Assembly (NCBI GenBank): GCA_017406005.1
Contig: JAFQZI010000173.1
Coordinates: forward strand, 47,624-111,623
Length of the DNA: 64,000 nt
Source of the DNA: Oscillospiraceae bacterium
Lineage (GTDB): Bacteria > Bacillota > Clostridia > Oscillospirales > Oscillospiraceae
Direction of reading: 5' to 3'
The notes beneath the pieces are model-generated. The model did not search any database. It saw only the letters and a program-made list of their open reading frames with translations, and was not told the origin of the DNA. The position numbers and the translations under genes were made by a program. Shown in pieces: positions 8,413 to 15,910 of the stretch. The stretch's first letter is position 1. Every line of letters starts with the position of its first letter.

Positions 8413-9673
8413 CGGGAAAATGCTTCGCTTCGAGCCTGAAATGCGCCTGACGACCGAGGAAGTCTGGACGGATGGGAACCGCATTAGCTACGTCGGCCCG
8501 GCAAAGAACGATCCTCCGATGTTTGAGCGCCAGATCGATCTGCGCGGTGACCTGCTAATGCCGGGATTCAAAAATGCCCATACCCATACGGCAATGACAT
8601 TTCTCCGGTCGCTGGCGGATGATATGGAGCTGCAGAGCTGGCTGAAGAAAATCGTCTGGCCGAATGAGGCAAAGCTCACGGATGATGCCGTCACGGTCTT
8701 TACAAAAATCGGCATCATGGAATACCTCTCCTCCGGGATCACGGCAAGCTTTGATATGTATGTGCATAACGAGGCCTATGCCAAAGCGAATGTGGATACA
8801 GGCTTTCGCACGGTGATCTGTTCCGGGCTGAACAACTTTGATGCCGACCCGGAAAATATTGAACGGGAATACCTGCGTTTTAACCGGTACCATGAGCTGG
8901 TATCCTATATCCTCGGCATCCACGCGGAGTATACCACTTCGCTTGACCGGATGGAGTACCTTGCCTCCCTTGCGGAGAAGTACAAAGCCCCCTGCTTCAC
9001 CCATATCTGTGAAACAAAAAAAGAATCGGAGGACTGCATCAAGCGTTATGGGATGTCGGCTCCTCTTGTGCTCGACAAAATCGGGTTCTACCGCTACGGC
9101 GGAGGCGGATTCCACTGCTGCTATTTCACGGAGGAGGACATCCGATATTTTGCCGATCACGGCCTCTGGGCTGTCACCTGCCCGGGTTCCAACCTGAAGC
9201 TCGCCAGCGGGATCGCACCTGTGGAAAAGATGCGCAAATGCGGCGTAAAACTGGCCATCGGGACGGACGGGGCTTCCAGCAACAACGCGCTGGATTTCTT
9301 CCGTGAGATGTATCTGGTCACCGCTCTGCAGAAGATTTATGAAGAAGATGCCTCGGCCTGCCCCGCTTCCGAAGTGCTGAAAATGGCCTGTGTGAACGGG
9401 GCACGTGCAATCGGCCTGAACGACTGCGACGACATCGCTGCCGGAAAGCTTGCCGACCTCGTCGTGATTGACCTCAGCCGCCCCAACATGCAGCCTCTCA
9501 ACAATATTGTCTCCAACATCGTATATTCCGGAAGCAAGGAAAATGTGCGCCTTATAATGGTCAACGGAAAGATTCTCTATGAAAACGGTGAATTCTTCAT
9601 CGGGCAGAATCCGGAAGAAATCTACCGGGAAGCCAATGAATTCGTAGGCAGCCTTTCGTGTGCCGGGAAATAG
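8396..9673 (+). CDS. Amidohydrolase of the SAH/5'-methylthioadenosine deaminase family
   Basis: A 425-aa metal-dependent hydrolase of the MtaD/SsnA branch of the amidohydrolase superfamily. Metal ligands are visible in NAHTHTAM (about residue 60), a histidine in THICETKKE, and the catalytic aspartate in IGTDGASSNN. The TFLRSLADDMELQSWL segment after the first metal site is typical of adenosine-type deaminases acting on S-adenosylhomocysteine or methylthioadenosine. Exact substrate is not decidable from sequence; guanine or chlorohydrolase-type activities are possible. It starts inside the uracil-DNA glycosylase gene and ends at a strong hairpin terminator. Confidence 0.85.
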   Translation: MIRFYNGKMLRFEPEMRLTTEEVWTDGNRISYVGPAKNDPPMFERQIDLRGDLLMPGFKNAHTHTAMTFLRSLADDMELQSWLKKIVWPNEAKLTDDAVTVFTKIGIMEYLSSGITASFDMYVHNEAYAKANVDTGFRTVICSGLNNFDADPENIEREYLRFNRYHELVSYILGIHAEYTTSLDRMEYLASLAEKYKAPCFTHICETKKESEDCIKRYGMSAPLVLDKIGFYRYGGGGFHCCYFTEEDIRYFADHGLWAVTCPGSNLKLASGIAPVEKMRKCGVKLAIGTDGASSNNALDFFREMYLVTALQKIYEEDASACPASEVLKMACVNGARAIGLNDCDDIAAGKLADLVVIDLSRPNMQPLNNIVSNIVYSGSKENVRLIMVNGKILYENGEFFIGQNPEEIYREANEFVGSLSCAGK

Positions 9674-9697
9674 CCTGTTTACTTATACGAAACAGAA

Positions 9698-9745
9698 ACA
9701 AACCCGCTCAGAGTTTTAGAATACTCTTTGAGCGGGTTTGTTGCA
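9698..9745. terminator. Bidirectional terminator between convergent genes
   Basis: A 12-bp arm at 9698-9709 (ACAAACCCGCTC) pairs perfectly with 9730-9741. It lies between the plus-strand amidohydrolase and the minus-strand zincin gene and can serve both. Confidence 0.75.
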
Positions 9746-9761
9746 GATTATATAAAAGTCC

Positions 9762-10142
9762 TCATTTCCCCTGGCGGGACAGGTATGCCTGTTTCTCCCG
9801 TTCATCCTCTGCCTTCAGCGAGGAGGAATTGTGGATTCCACCCATGTTTTCCAGATGGTGACGGAACTCATGGCGCAGAATGCCGCGCAGTAGTTCCCTG
9901 GCTTCCGTTTCATTTGCCTGTGGATACACCTGATCAAAGGAGCCTTTGAACATAACGATCTGCCGTATGCCGGAATACACCTGGTACTGGCCCATGGTAT
10001 GCAGATCATTCCCGCGTGAATAATCCGGGATCACCAACGCCTCCGAAACGATCACGCCACCGGTAAGCCCTTGAAAGAACTCCTCCGGGAATTCATCTAG
10101 CAGCTCCGAAATGATTTTCCTGTATTCTTCGATCGTGATCAT
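9762..10142 (-). CDS. Small zincin-like metallopeptidase family protein
   Basis: A 126-aa protein with HEFRHHLENMGG (about residues 90-101), an HExxH zinc-binding motif resembling the small zincin-like family found in many bacteria. The N-terminal half (EEYRKIISELLDEFPEEFFQGL) also resembles that family. No signal peptide, so cytoplasmic. The role of the family is not well established. The charged tail (KAEDEREKQAYLSRQGK) may be flexible. It stands alone, ending at the shared terminator. Confidence 0.75.
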   Translation of the reverse strand: MITIEEYRKIISELLDEFPEEFFQGLTGGVIVSEALVIPDYSRGNDLHTMGQYQVYSGIRQIVMFKGSFDQVYPQANETEARELLRGILRHEFRHHLENMGGIHNSSSLKAEDEREKQAYLSRQGK

Positions 10143-10237
10143 AGCATTTCAACTCTCCATTGCATTCGCTGTCAGTTCTCCTTCTTTTTCCGCTTCTCCT
10201 TGTGCAGAACCGAACAGGATTTTACAGAAGATATAAC

Positions 10238-10273
10238 AAAAACACTTGAAATCATAACGAAATCAAGTGTTTT
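10238..10273 (-). terminator. Terminator, probably the original one of tRNA-Gln
   Basis: Eleven-bp inverted repeat (10239-10249 with 10263-10273). On the minus strand the second arm ends in a T run. It lies just outside the left attachment repeat, where the tRNA-Gln terminator would have been before the element inserted. Confidence 0.6.
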
Positions 10274-10278
10274 CCGTG

Positions 10279-10300
10279 GCAGCGGGAGAAGGATTCGAAC
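10279..10300. repeat. Left attachment-site repeat (copy of tRNA-Gln 3' end)
   Basis: 22 bases identical to 12631-12652, the 3' end and T-arm of the intact tRNA-Gln. Only this 3' portion is present here, as expected for a duplicated att core after integration by a tyrosine recombinase. Confidence 0.85.
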
Positions 10301-10384
10301 TATGCTCCGGTATTATATTTGAACTTTTCAGAGTTTATCTGAGCACTTTTCACTCAATATCGCAACGATTTCATCACTTTTTAG

Positions 10385-10414
10385 TTTATTCAAGTTTATT
10401 AAAATTTATCCCAG
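10385..10414 (+). repeat. Three phased 10-bp direct repeats near the left att site
   Basis: TTTATTCAAG, TTTATTAAAA and TTTATCCCAG follow one another with an exact 10-bp period. They could be arm-type binding sites for the integrase or an excisionase; this is inference from position and spacing. Confidence 0.4.
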
Positions 10415-10648
10415 TTAGTGAAAATAATAGTGAAAAAAGGCCAACAGATTATGCGGATTGCACCATTTGCTAGTCTTATTTAATTATATATTATTCAACA
10501 CATACTGTCAATCAGATTCCGCATCCAGCATATTTTTATGCTTGTGTGTCAAATCTGTCCATCCTTGATCATTTTCTGCGTAGTTAATTGTGCTCATGTT
10601 ATTCCGCTTCTATGTGATCGATAACCGAGCCTTATAAATAACGTGGTA

Positions 10649-10933
10649 TCAGTCCATTGCCTTTGTCGATAACGCAAGGAACGCACAAAACGATGGAGCA
10701 ATCCGAATCCGTTCACCATTCCCTGTTTGGATAAGCCACAAGTTCACGGACCCATCTTTTTTATCCAAACAGATTACATCGTCTCCCTCAACTAATGCTA
10801 TGGCAAATTGTTCTGTCCCCTCTAACCCAAGGATAGCATTTGTTTGGAACACGCCATAACCAGGGATGTCAGAACTGTCCAAGAAATGGTGAATAGCATA
10901 ATCAAATCCGTCAGCCGAAAACGGTATCAGGAT
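10649..10933 (-). pseudogene. SUKH (SMI1/KNR4)-like C-terminal fragment
   Basis: The frame is open from after a TAG at 10936-10934 to 10649 and reads ADGFDYAIHHFLDSSDIPGY, then GVFQTNAILGL and VICLDKKDGSVNLW, resembling the C-terminal half of SUKH-fold proteins that often act as immunity proteins against contact-dependent or polymorphic toxins. No ATG with a ribosome site is present (the first usable codon is a TTG at 10882), and the N-terminal half is missing. It begins inside the end of the lipoprotein gene in another frame. Most likely a remnant; assignment by pattern only. Confidence 0.5.
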
Positions 10934-11201
10934 CTAATAATTCTACAAGCTCCGCGTATACTGCATTCTCAACGTAATCAAGTAATTCGGCATCGCTTAA
11001 CTCATCAAATTGAATTTCCAATTCATCTTCCTGTGAAATCACAATTTCAGTTGGAACCGGAGATGTGGTCGCCGCTGGCGATGGTGTAGCTGTTTCCGAA
11101 CTTGTCTGATTGGTAACAGTACCGCAGCCAGAAAGAACCATCGCAATACAGAGAACAAGGGCAACTACGAGTATGATCGTCAGAGCTCTAAGCGCCTTCA
11201 T
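10911..11201 (-). CDS. Small predicted lipoprotein
   Basis: A 96-aa protein starting MKALRALTIILVVALVLCIA with a lipobox MVLSGCG, so probably exported and lipid-anchored. It continues with a Ser/Thr/Pro-rich linker (about residues 35-50) and an acidic helix-like end (ELSDAELLDYVENAVYAEL). No known family was recognised. It is cargo of the tRNA-Gln element, transcribed away from the integrase. Its last bases overlap the SUKH-like fragment, so the two may once have been neighbouring genes or one longer frame. Confidence 0.65.
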   Translation of the reverse strand: MKALRALTIILVVALVLCIAMVLSGCGTVTNQTSSETATPSPAATTSPVPTEIVISQEDELEIQFDELSDAELLDYVENAVYAELVELLDPDTVFG

Positions 11202-11245
11202 AAGTTTACAGCTCAGAGGTTTTAAAACCCGTAACAAAATTCAAG

Positions 11246-11298
11246 TTGCCACATCGGACAAACGCGTGTTATAATATAGAGGAAATCAGTCCTCTATA
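11246..11298 (+). promoter_or_regulatory. Integrase promoter with a 9-bp inverted repeat at the start point
   Basis: TTGCCA (11246-11251), an 18-base spacer and TATAAT (11270-11275). A perfect inverted repeat TATAGAGGA / TCCTCTATA (11275-11283 and 11290-11298) covers the expected transcription start. It could be an operator or a 5' hairpin. Confidence 0.55.
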
Positions 11299-11327
11299 TC
11301 GTAACAAACGATTAGGAGGAAATACAA

Positions 11328-12443
11328 ATGCCAGCGAAACAGAAGAAAGCCGATAAGAAAGTAACTCTGACTCTTCCGGATGGGACCCGTAAGTACTTTT
11401 ATGGGAGAACGAAAAAGGAAGCAGAACAGAAACGGGATGAAGCCAAGCGTCAGATTGCGGGAGGGATCGACGTTGGCAACAACATGACCTTTAAGGAACT
11501 CGCAGATATCTGGCTGCGAGAGTACATGGCCAAGAAGAAACTGCACGAATGCACGAAGGCGAGTACGAAGGGAATCTTCGACCGCTATCTCTTACCGGAA
11601 CTCGGCCATATGAAACTCAGGGACATAAAGCCGGCGCATATCGATCTCATGCTTTTGAAATATGCAGACCTTTCCAAGAGCACGCAGAGCAAGATTCTGA
11701 TTTACGCAGGGGCTGTCTTTGACAAGGCAATCGAGAACGGGATTATCCCCCGCTCCCCTACCTTTAATAAGAAACCCACGGCCGATGATCCGGAAGAGGT
11801 AAAGCCCTTGACGAATGTCCAGTGTGAAGAGCTGCTTAAAACAATGAAAGGAACCAGGGTGTATCCGTTTATTGTCCTTGTCCTGTTCAGCGGTTTAAGA
11901 AAAGGAGAAGCGCTGGGTCTGATGTGGAAGGACCTTGACTTTGAGAACCGGCTCATCCACGTCCGTCGGTCGGTCATCTATCCGGAAGGCAGCAAGCGGC
12001 ACGGAGAAATCTGTGATAAACTGAAATCTGATTCAGCGCATAGAACTATCCCGATGGCCCCGGAGATCTACAACGTGATGATGGCGGAGAAGAAGAAAAC
12101 CGATTCGGTTTATGTGTTCTCGATGAGAAACGGATCATTCCTCACCCAGGAATCCTTCCGTAGCATGTGGGATCTGATCCGCTACCGGACAATCGGTGGC
12201 CCAGCTACAGGGCATCACGTTCATGCAACCCTGGACTTTTCGGTTCATCCGCACCAGCTCCGGCACACCTGTTGCACGAGATGGATTGCCAACGGGATGA
12301 CTCCGAAAGAAGCGCAGTATCTCATGGGCCACTCGTCACCGGATATCACGATGGGTATTTACGCAGACTATATTGCAGAACAAGAGCTGTCGAATACCGC
12401 GAAAAAACTTTCGTCTGATGGTCTTCGATTAGCTCTCGGATAA
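11328..12443 (+). CDS. Site-specific tyrosine recombinase (integrase)
   Basis: A 371-aa phage-type integrase. The N-terminal arm-binding region (residues 1-60) has a VTLTLPDGTRKYFYGRTKKE beta-strand signature, the SAM-like core-binding domain spans about 55-160, and the catalytic domain carries Arg191 (SGLRKGEAL), His309-X-X-Arg312 (HQLRHT), His335 (GHSSP) and the nucleophile Tyr345 (MGIYADY). All catalytic residues are present, so the protein may be active. TAGGAGGAAAT precedes the ATG. Its closeness to tRNA-Gln and to phased TACCACRT repeats supports its use of the 22-bp tRNA core as att site. Confidence 0.95.
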   Translation: MPAKQKKADKKVTLTLPDGTRKYFYGRTKKEAEQKRDEAKRQIAGGIDVGNNMTFKELADIWLREYMAKKKLHECTKASTKGIFDRYLLPELGHMKLRDIKPAHIDLMLLKYADLSKSTQSKILIYAGAVFDKAIENGIIPRSPTFNKKPTADDPEEVKPLTNVQCEELLKTMKGTRVYPFIVLVLFSGLRKGEALGLMWKDLDFENRLIHVRRSVIYPEGSKRHGEICDKLKSDSAHRTIPMAPEIYNVMMAEKKKTDSVYVFSMRNGSFLTQESFRSMWDLIRYRTIGGPATGHHVHATLDFSVHPHQLRHTCCTRWIANGMTPKEAQYLMGHSSPDITMGIYADYIAEQELSNTAKKLSSDGLRLALG

Positions 12444-12452
12444 AAAAAATAA

Positions 12453-12545
12453 TACCACATCGTACCACGTTTGCACCACATAAGGGTGCTTAAAAGGCAA
12501 AAAAGCTTTTGTGCAAGTGCTTAAAAACGTGGTAAAAATGTGGTA
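12453..12545. repeat. Five TACCACRT boxes, helically phased and partly inverted
   Basis: TACCACAT (12453-12460), TACCACGT (12463-12470) and CACCACAT (12474-12481) are spaced 10-11 bp. The inverted copies ACGTGGTA (12527-12534) and ATGTGGTA (12538-12545) are 11 bp apart. Directly downstream of the integrase and beside the att core, they look like arm-type integrase sites. Confidence 0.5.
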
Positions 12546-12576
12546 CAGCAGAAAACAAGGTATAATCTTTTGCATG

Positions 12577-12624
12577 AAAAAAGTACCCAGATTCAAGCTT
12601 TCCACTCAAATCTGAGTACTTTTT
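12577..12624. terminator. Terminator after the integrase
   Basis: A long hairpin (AAAAAGTAC arm at 12578-12586 pairing with GTACTTTTT at 12616-12624, extended by AGATT/AATCT pairs) ending in T residues. It serves the integrase on plus and, read the other way, the tRNA-Gln transcript on minus. Confidence 0.7.
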
Positions 12625-12630
12625 AGGGGA

Positions 12631-12652
12631 GCAGCGGGAGAAGGATTCGAAC
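12631..12652. repeat. Right attachment-site repeat within tRNA-Gln
   Basis: Identical over 22 bases to 10279-10300. It covers the acceptor 3' strand and T-arm of the intact tRNA. Confidence 0.85.
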
Positions 12653-12702
12653 CCTCACAAACGGAGTCAGAGTCCGGTGTGCTACCTTTACACAATCCCG
12701 CT
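12632..12702 (-). tRNA. tRNA-Gln (anticodon CTG)
   Basis: On the minus strand a full cloverleaf: acceptor AGCGGGA/TCCCGCT, D-arm GTGT...GCAC, anticodon stem CCGGA/TCCGT with loop CTCTGAC (anticodon CTG), T-arm GAGGG TTCGAAT CCTTC, discriminator G; CCA is not encoded. The outermost anticodon-stem pair is a C/U mismatch. It has its own promoter and is the integration target of the 2.35-kb element. Confidence 0.88.
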
Positions 12703-12715
12703 AAACGCAGAAGTT

Positions 12716-12743
12716 ATTATATCTTGTTTTTTCGAAAAGTCAA
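12716..12743 (-). promoter_or_regulatory. Promoter of tRNA-Gln
   Basis: On the minus strand TTGACT (12743-12738), a 16-base spacer and TATAAT (12721-12716), ending 13 bases before the mature tRNA 5' end. Confidence 0.7.
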
Positions 12744-12767
12744 GTGTTTTTTGAAATTGTTTTTTGA

Positions 12768-12797
12768 AGGAGGAATGGCTTGTGAACCATTCCTCCT
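12768..12797 (-). other. Strong hairpin downstream of rplT
   Basis: AGGAGGAATGG pairs with CCATTCCTCCT around an 8-base loop. No U run follows on the minus strand, so it may be a processing or stability hairpin rather than a canonical terminator. Confidence 0.5.
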
Positions 12798-12808
12798 GTC
12801 AGAGTGCC

Positions 12809-13165
12809 TTATGCCTTCTGTTCTTTTGCAAGGTTGCAGAGAGCTGTGAAAGCTGCTGCATCATGAATTGCCATCTCAGAGAGCATCTTGCGGTTCATGT
12901 CGATCCCGGCGAGCTTCAGGCCGTGCATGAATGTGGAATAATTCATGCCGTTTGCCTTGCAGCCTGCACTGATACGGGTGATCCAAAGCTGACGGAAATC
13001 TCTTTTCTTCTGCTTGCGGCCGATGTAAGCATAACGGCCGGACTTCATCAGCTGCTCTTTAGCCATCTTGAAATGACGGGATTTATTGCCCCAGTAGCCT
13101 TTCGCGAGACCCAAAACTTTATTTCTGCGCTTGCGCGTCATCATTGCGCCTTTTACTCTTGCCAT
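12809..13165 (-). CDS. rplT: 50S ribosomal protein L20
   Basis: A 118-aa protein beginning [20 protein letters not shown] with the RNA-binding RRDFRQLWI-type segment ([18 protein letters not shown], about 52-69). It binds 23S rRNA early in 50S assembly and in many bacteria represses its own operon. Last gene of infC-rpmI-rplT, 29 bp after rpmI. Complete and typical. Confidence 0.98.
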   Translation of the reverse strand: MARVKGAMMTRKRRNKVLGLAKGYWGNKSRHFKMAKEQLMKSGRYAYIGRKQKKRDFRQLWITRISAGCKANGMNYSTFMHGLKLAGIDMNRKMLSEMAIHDAAAFTALCNLAKEQKA

Positions 13166-13194
13166 TTTTAAATCCTCCTATATACCGTCTGCCC

Positions 13195-13392
13195 TTATTT
13201 ATAAGGGATCATTTTCTTGATGGTGTCTACATTCGTCACGTCAGCGTAAGTTCCGCTGCGAAGACGACGGCAGCGCTTGGTATCCTTCTTGGTGAGGATA
13301 TGGCTCTTGAAAGCATGGGCGCGTTTTACCTTGCCAGTCTTCGTGAGATTAAATCTCTTCTTAGCGCCGCTGTGAGTTTTAAGTTTCGGCAT
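13195..13392 (-). CDS. rpmI: 50S ribosomal protein L35
   Basis: A 65-aa basic protein starting [20 protein letters not shown], the standard L35 sequence. It sits between infC (22-bp gap) and rplT in the conserved operon, with AGGAGGAG just upstream of its ATG. Complete. Confidence 0.98.
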   Translation of the reverse strand: MPKLKTHSGAKKRFNLTKTGKVKRAHAFKSHILTKKDTKRCRRLRSGTYADVTNVDTIKKMIPYK

Positions 13393-13414
13393 AATGAATA
13401 CTCCTCCTAAAATA

Positions 13415-14002
13415 TTATTCAGCTTTTTCAGTGGCCGGAGCTTCCTGCTGCTTCGGCTGCTTGGGTTTCGCAGGCTTTTTCGGCGGTGTTACCGGTTTGG
13501 GGGAAAGGAAAATCGTCATATTCCTGCCCTCAAGCTTGGGTGCCTTGTCAAGCGTGGCGATCTCCGCGCATTTTTCAGCGAAGTCCTTCAGCAGTTCTTC
13601 ACCGATCTCCGTATGGGCCATTTCTCTTCCGCGGAAGCGGACAGAAACCTTCAGCCTGTCTCCATCGGCGAGAAACTTCATACCGTTTTTCAGCTTGGTA
13701 AGAAAGTCATTATCCCCGATGCTGGGCCCCATGCGGATCTCTTTGATGTCAATCACATGCTGGTTTTTCTTTGCTTCTTTTTCTTTCTTTGTCTGCTCGA
13801 AGCGGAACTTTCCGTAGTCCATAATCCGGCAGACTGGCGGGTTGGAATTGGGCGCGATTTTGACAAGATCCATCTCATGCTCTTCAGCAATCTTCAGCGC
13901 TTCCTCGGCGGACATAATGCCGAGCTGCTCACCGTCTTCACTGATCAGGCGGATTTCACTGTCAATAATTTCCTCATTGATTTGATGAGTATCGGTTGCG
14001 AT
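13415..14002 (-). CDS. infC: Translation initiation factor IF-3
   Basis: A 195-aa protein that checks start codons and keeps ribosomal subunits apart. The N-domain [20 protein letters not shown], the linker KEKEAKKNQ and the C-domain [14 protein letters not shown] are clear. It has an extended Lys/Pro-rich tail (about 20 residues after FLSPKP). No ATG lies near the expected start. An ATC codon at 14002-14000 follows GGAGGTG by a proper distance and gives the product [11 protein letters not shown], so the gene very probably uses the rare IF-3-type start that allows autoregulation. Upstream in-frame codons to 14194 cover the promoter and are not coding. Confidence 0.95.
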   Translation of the reverse strand: MATDTHQINEEIIDSEIRLISEDGEQLGIMSAEEALKIAEEHEMDLVKIAPNSNPPVCRIMDYGKFRFEQTKKEKEAKKNQHVIDIKEIRMGPSIGDNDFLTKLKNGMKFLADGDRLKVSVRFRGREMAHTEIGEELLKDFAEKCAEIATLDKAPKLEGRNMTIFLSPKPVTPPKKPAKPKQPKQQEAPATEKAE

Positions 14003-14165
14003 TTCAAACACCTCCGGAAAATACAAAATGCGCAGAAGCATAGCATCCGCGCAGCGTAACACAGCATAATCTTCAATAAGAAAAACTGTCACATCTTGAC
14101 CTGGGCGAGCCAATTGCTGCCAGGTGAGGACGGCGGACACCGAGCCTGCTTCTTTTTGCTCTGTT

Positions 14166-14194
14166 ATTATAATGACCGTTTCCTGAAATGTCAA
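14166..14194 (-). promoter_or_regulatory. Perfect consensus promoter for infC-rpmI-rplT
   Basis: On the minus strand TTGACA (14194-14189), 17-base spacer, TATAAT (14171-14166). Confidence 0.85.
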
Positions 14195-14238
14195 CTGTTT
14201 TTTTCACTTTTTCTGAGGTTTTTGCACGTTTTTGGAAA

Positions 14239-14267
14239 TTGACAAAGACCATCGGCAATGGTATTAT
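14239..14267 (+). promoter_or_regulatory. Promoter for the membrane glycosyltransferase gene
   Basis: TTGACA (14239-14244), 17-base spacer, TATTAT (14262-14267). Confidence 0.8.
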
Positions 14268-14389
14268 GTTAATTTAGAGTGCCAGTGGAACAGGTGCAAG
14301 CCAGGCTGTCCGCGAAGACACCGTTGCACTTCGATTTCAGATCTCTGCCGCGGGCAAAACGGATGAAAGCATTTGGAGGGGGGAAACCA

Positions 14390-15886
14390 GTGGACGGCTG
14401 CAACAGAAGCAACAGGCGCAGGCGCATTTTTTATGTTGTACTGCTCCTCCTCTATCTCGGTTTTCATCTGTTTGTCTTTCTGCACCATGAAGCATTCCGC
14501 GATGAGGCGCAGGCTTGGACGATTGCGAAAAACACTACCCTTTCAGAACTGTTTGCCGACCTCAGCATCGAAGGGCACCCCTGCCTGTGGTTTCTGATCA
14601 TCCGGCCGTTTGCAAAGCTCGGAATGTCCTTCCGAAGCTTCGGGGCCGTCAGCCTCGTTTTTATGGGGGTATCCGCAGCACTGTTCCTCTTTCATGCCCC
14701 TTTCGGGGATTTGCTCAAGGTGATCGTGCTGGGAAGCTTCGCTTTCTGCTACAACTCCCCCGTCATGCCGCGGACCTACTGCGTAATCACGCTGCTGATC
14801 GTCTGCCTTGCGATGCTCTGGCCGAAGCGGCTGGAAAAACCGATCCTTTACGGGGTGCTGGTCGGACTTCTGTTTCAGTCCCACATCATCCTGGCAGGGT
14901 TTGCCGGAGGGCTGGTGCTGGAACTGTTTGTCCACTGGCTGCGGGAAAAGCCTCGGATCAACAGGCTCTTCTGGGGGATGGCCATCCCGGCTGCCAGCGC
15001 CCTCTTTACGGTGTACGAGCTGATGCCGCGCAGGGATGCTCCTGTTTTTGTCGACACATCTGCCCAGTCTGTTTTCAGCAAAATGAGCCTCAGCTACAAC
15101 GAGCTCATTGCAGCCATCAACGATCTGGAGGAGACGGTCTGGGGGCATCTCGTCTGCGAACTGCAGATCGGGCCGGTGACAGGGAAAGCGGTGCTCCTGC
15201 TGATCCTGCTGCTGCTCTTCCTTGCCCTTCTGATTGCCGTGACCGTGAGGAAGGAATGGGGGCGTTTCTGGAGCATAGCTCTCGTCGGCGTCAGCGGGCT
15301 CGGGTTTTCTCTGGGCGTCAGGCTTTTCGTGTACCGCGGTGGCTATCATATGACGGTGTGCTACTTCCTGATCTTATTGTTTCTTGTATGGATCGCCTTT
15401 AACGATGTGAAGGCAAAGTCCGTCAAAGCGGTGGCGGGCGTGATGCTCGCATTCGTCCTGCTGCTGACGTGTGAGAAGTGGATCAATGCGGCCAAATATG
15501 ACCTGACCGAGGCGTTTTCCGGCAGCCTGCCTACGGCTGATTTTATTGATGCGACGGTCGAGGGGAACGGAATTATCCTTGTGAAGGAAGATCATCTCAT
15601 CCCGTCCGTCTACGCCTACGTGGACAGCGACAGGAAGGACATCACCTTCCGGAGCATCGACACCGGAGAGGACTACAAGCTCCACGTCTGGGGTGCCGTG
15701 TATCCGCCGTTTAATCTGCAGGCGCTTCTCGATTATGCGCAGGAGCAGTATCCGGGCAGAGAAGATGTATATTACCTCTCTTCCGCCGATCTGGGGAATC
15801 CGGACGGACTGGAGGAGCTTTACCGTATGGACAGCCGGAATCCGCTGGAAGAGAACTACTGGTTCTACCGGATTTCCACCCCTTAA
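14390..15886 (+). CDS. Polytopic membrane protein, probable GT-C fold glycosyltransferase
   Basis: A 498-aa integral membrane protein with about ten hydrophobic segments. After the first helix (IFYVVLLLLYLGFHLFVFL) comes HHEAFRDEAQAWTIA, an acidic first external loop like that of lipid-linked sugar transferases of the PMT/ArnT-like GT-C class, then EGHPCLWFLI. The C-terminal 110 residues look like an external soluble domain. The GTG at 14390 is preceded by GGAGGGGGG; an ATG at 14363 is the alternative. The next gene (24 bp on) is a UGM-like flavoprotein, pointing to envelope glycan work. Donor and acceptor are unknown. Confidence 0.7.
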   Translation: MDGCNRSNRRRRIFYVVLLLLYLGFHLFVFLHHEAFRDEAQAWTIAKNTTLSELFADLSIEGHPCLWFLIIRPFAKLGMSFRSFGAVSLVFMGVSAALFLFHAPFGDLLKVIVLGSFAFCYNSPVMPRTYCVITLLIVCLAMLWPKRLEKPILYGVLVGLLFQSHIILAGFAGGLVLELFVHWLREKPRINRLFWGMAIPAASALFTVYELMPRRDAPVFVDTSAQSVFSKMSLSYNELIAAINDLEETVWGHLVCELQIGPVTGKAVLLLILLLLFLALLIAVTVRKEWGRFWSIALVGVSGLGFSLGVRLFVYRGGYHMTVCYFLILLFLVWIAFNDVKAKSVKAVAGVMLAFVLLLTCEKWINAAKYDLTEAFSGSLPTADFIDATVEGNGIILVKEDHLIPSVYAYVDSDRKDITFRSIDTGEDYKLHVWGAVYPPFNLQALLDYAQEQYPGREDVYYLSSADLGNPDGLEELYRMDSRNPLEENYWFYRISTP

Positions 15887-15910
15887 CTTTGTTTCAGGAG
15901 AAGCAATCGG

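Larger units (their letters stand above)
10143..10648. other. Gene-free stretch spanning the left end of the integrative element
   Basis: No convincing coding frame. It contains the former tRNA-Gln terminator (10238-10273), the left copy of the 22-bp attachment repeat (10279-10300) and three 10-bp direct repeats (10385-10414). The remainder is AT-rich and uncharacterised. Confidence 0.6.
12444..12631. other. Right-end non-coding region of the integrative element
   Basis: Holds five TACCACRT-like boxes and a hairpin terminator, no gene. Confidence 0.6.
10279..12652. mobile_element. 2.35-kb integrative element in tRNA-Gln
   Basis: Bounded by the 22-bp direct repeats at 10279-10300 and 12631-12652. 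It contains a tyrosine integrase close to the tRNA end, a lipoprotein gene, a SUKH-like remnant and phased repeats near both ends. The tRNA is kept intact at the right end. No conjugation, replication or phage structural genes are present, so it is either a minimal element or a remnant left by deletion. Confidence 0.8.
14003..14389. promoter_or_regulatory. Divergent intergenic region between infC and the membrane glycosyltransferase
   Basis: Contains back-to-back consensus promoters. For infC the minus-strand promoter gives a leader of about 155 nt with an ACCTGG/CCAGGT hairpin (roughly 14096-14122), a place where an L20- or IF3-type control element could sit. The plus-strand leader of about 115 nt shows no structure I can name. 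Confidence 0.55.

Noticed and set aside
10279-10300. A second tRNA gene
   Set aside because: Only the 3' acceptor strand and T-arm are present; it is the att duplication of tRNA-Gln.
13394-14059. Plus-strand 221-codon frame opposite infC
   Set aside because: It is the reverse reading of a conserved initiation factor gene and lacks any supporting signal.
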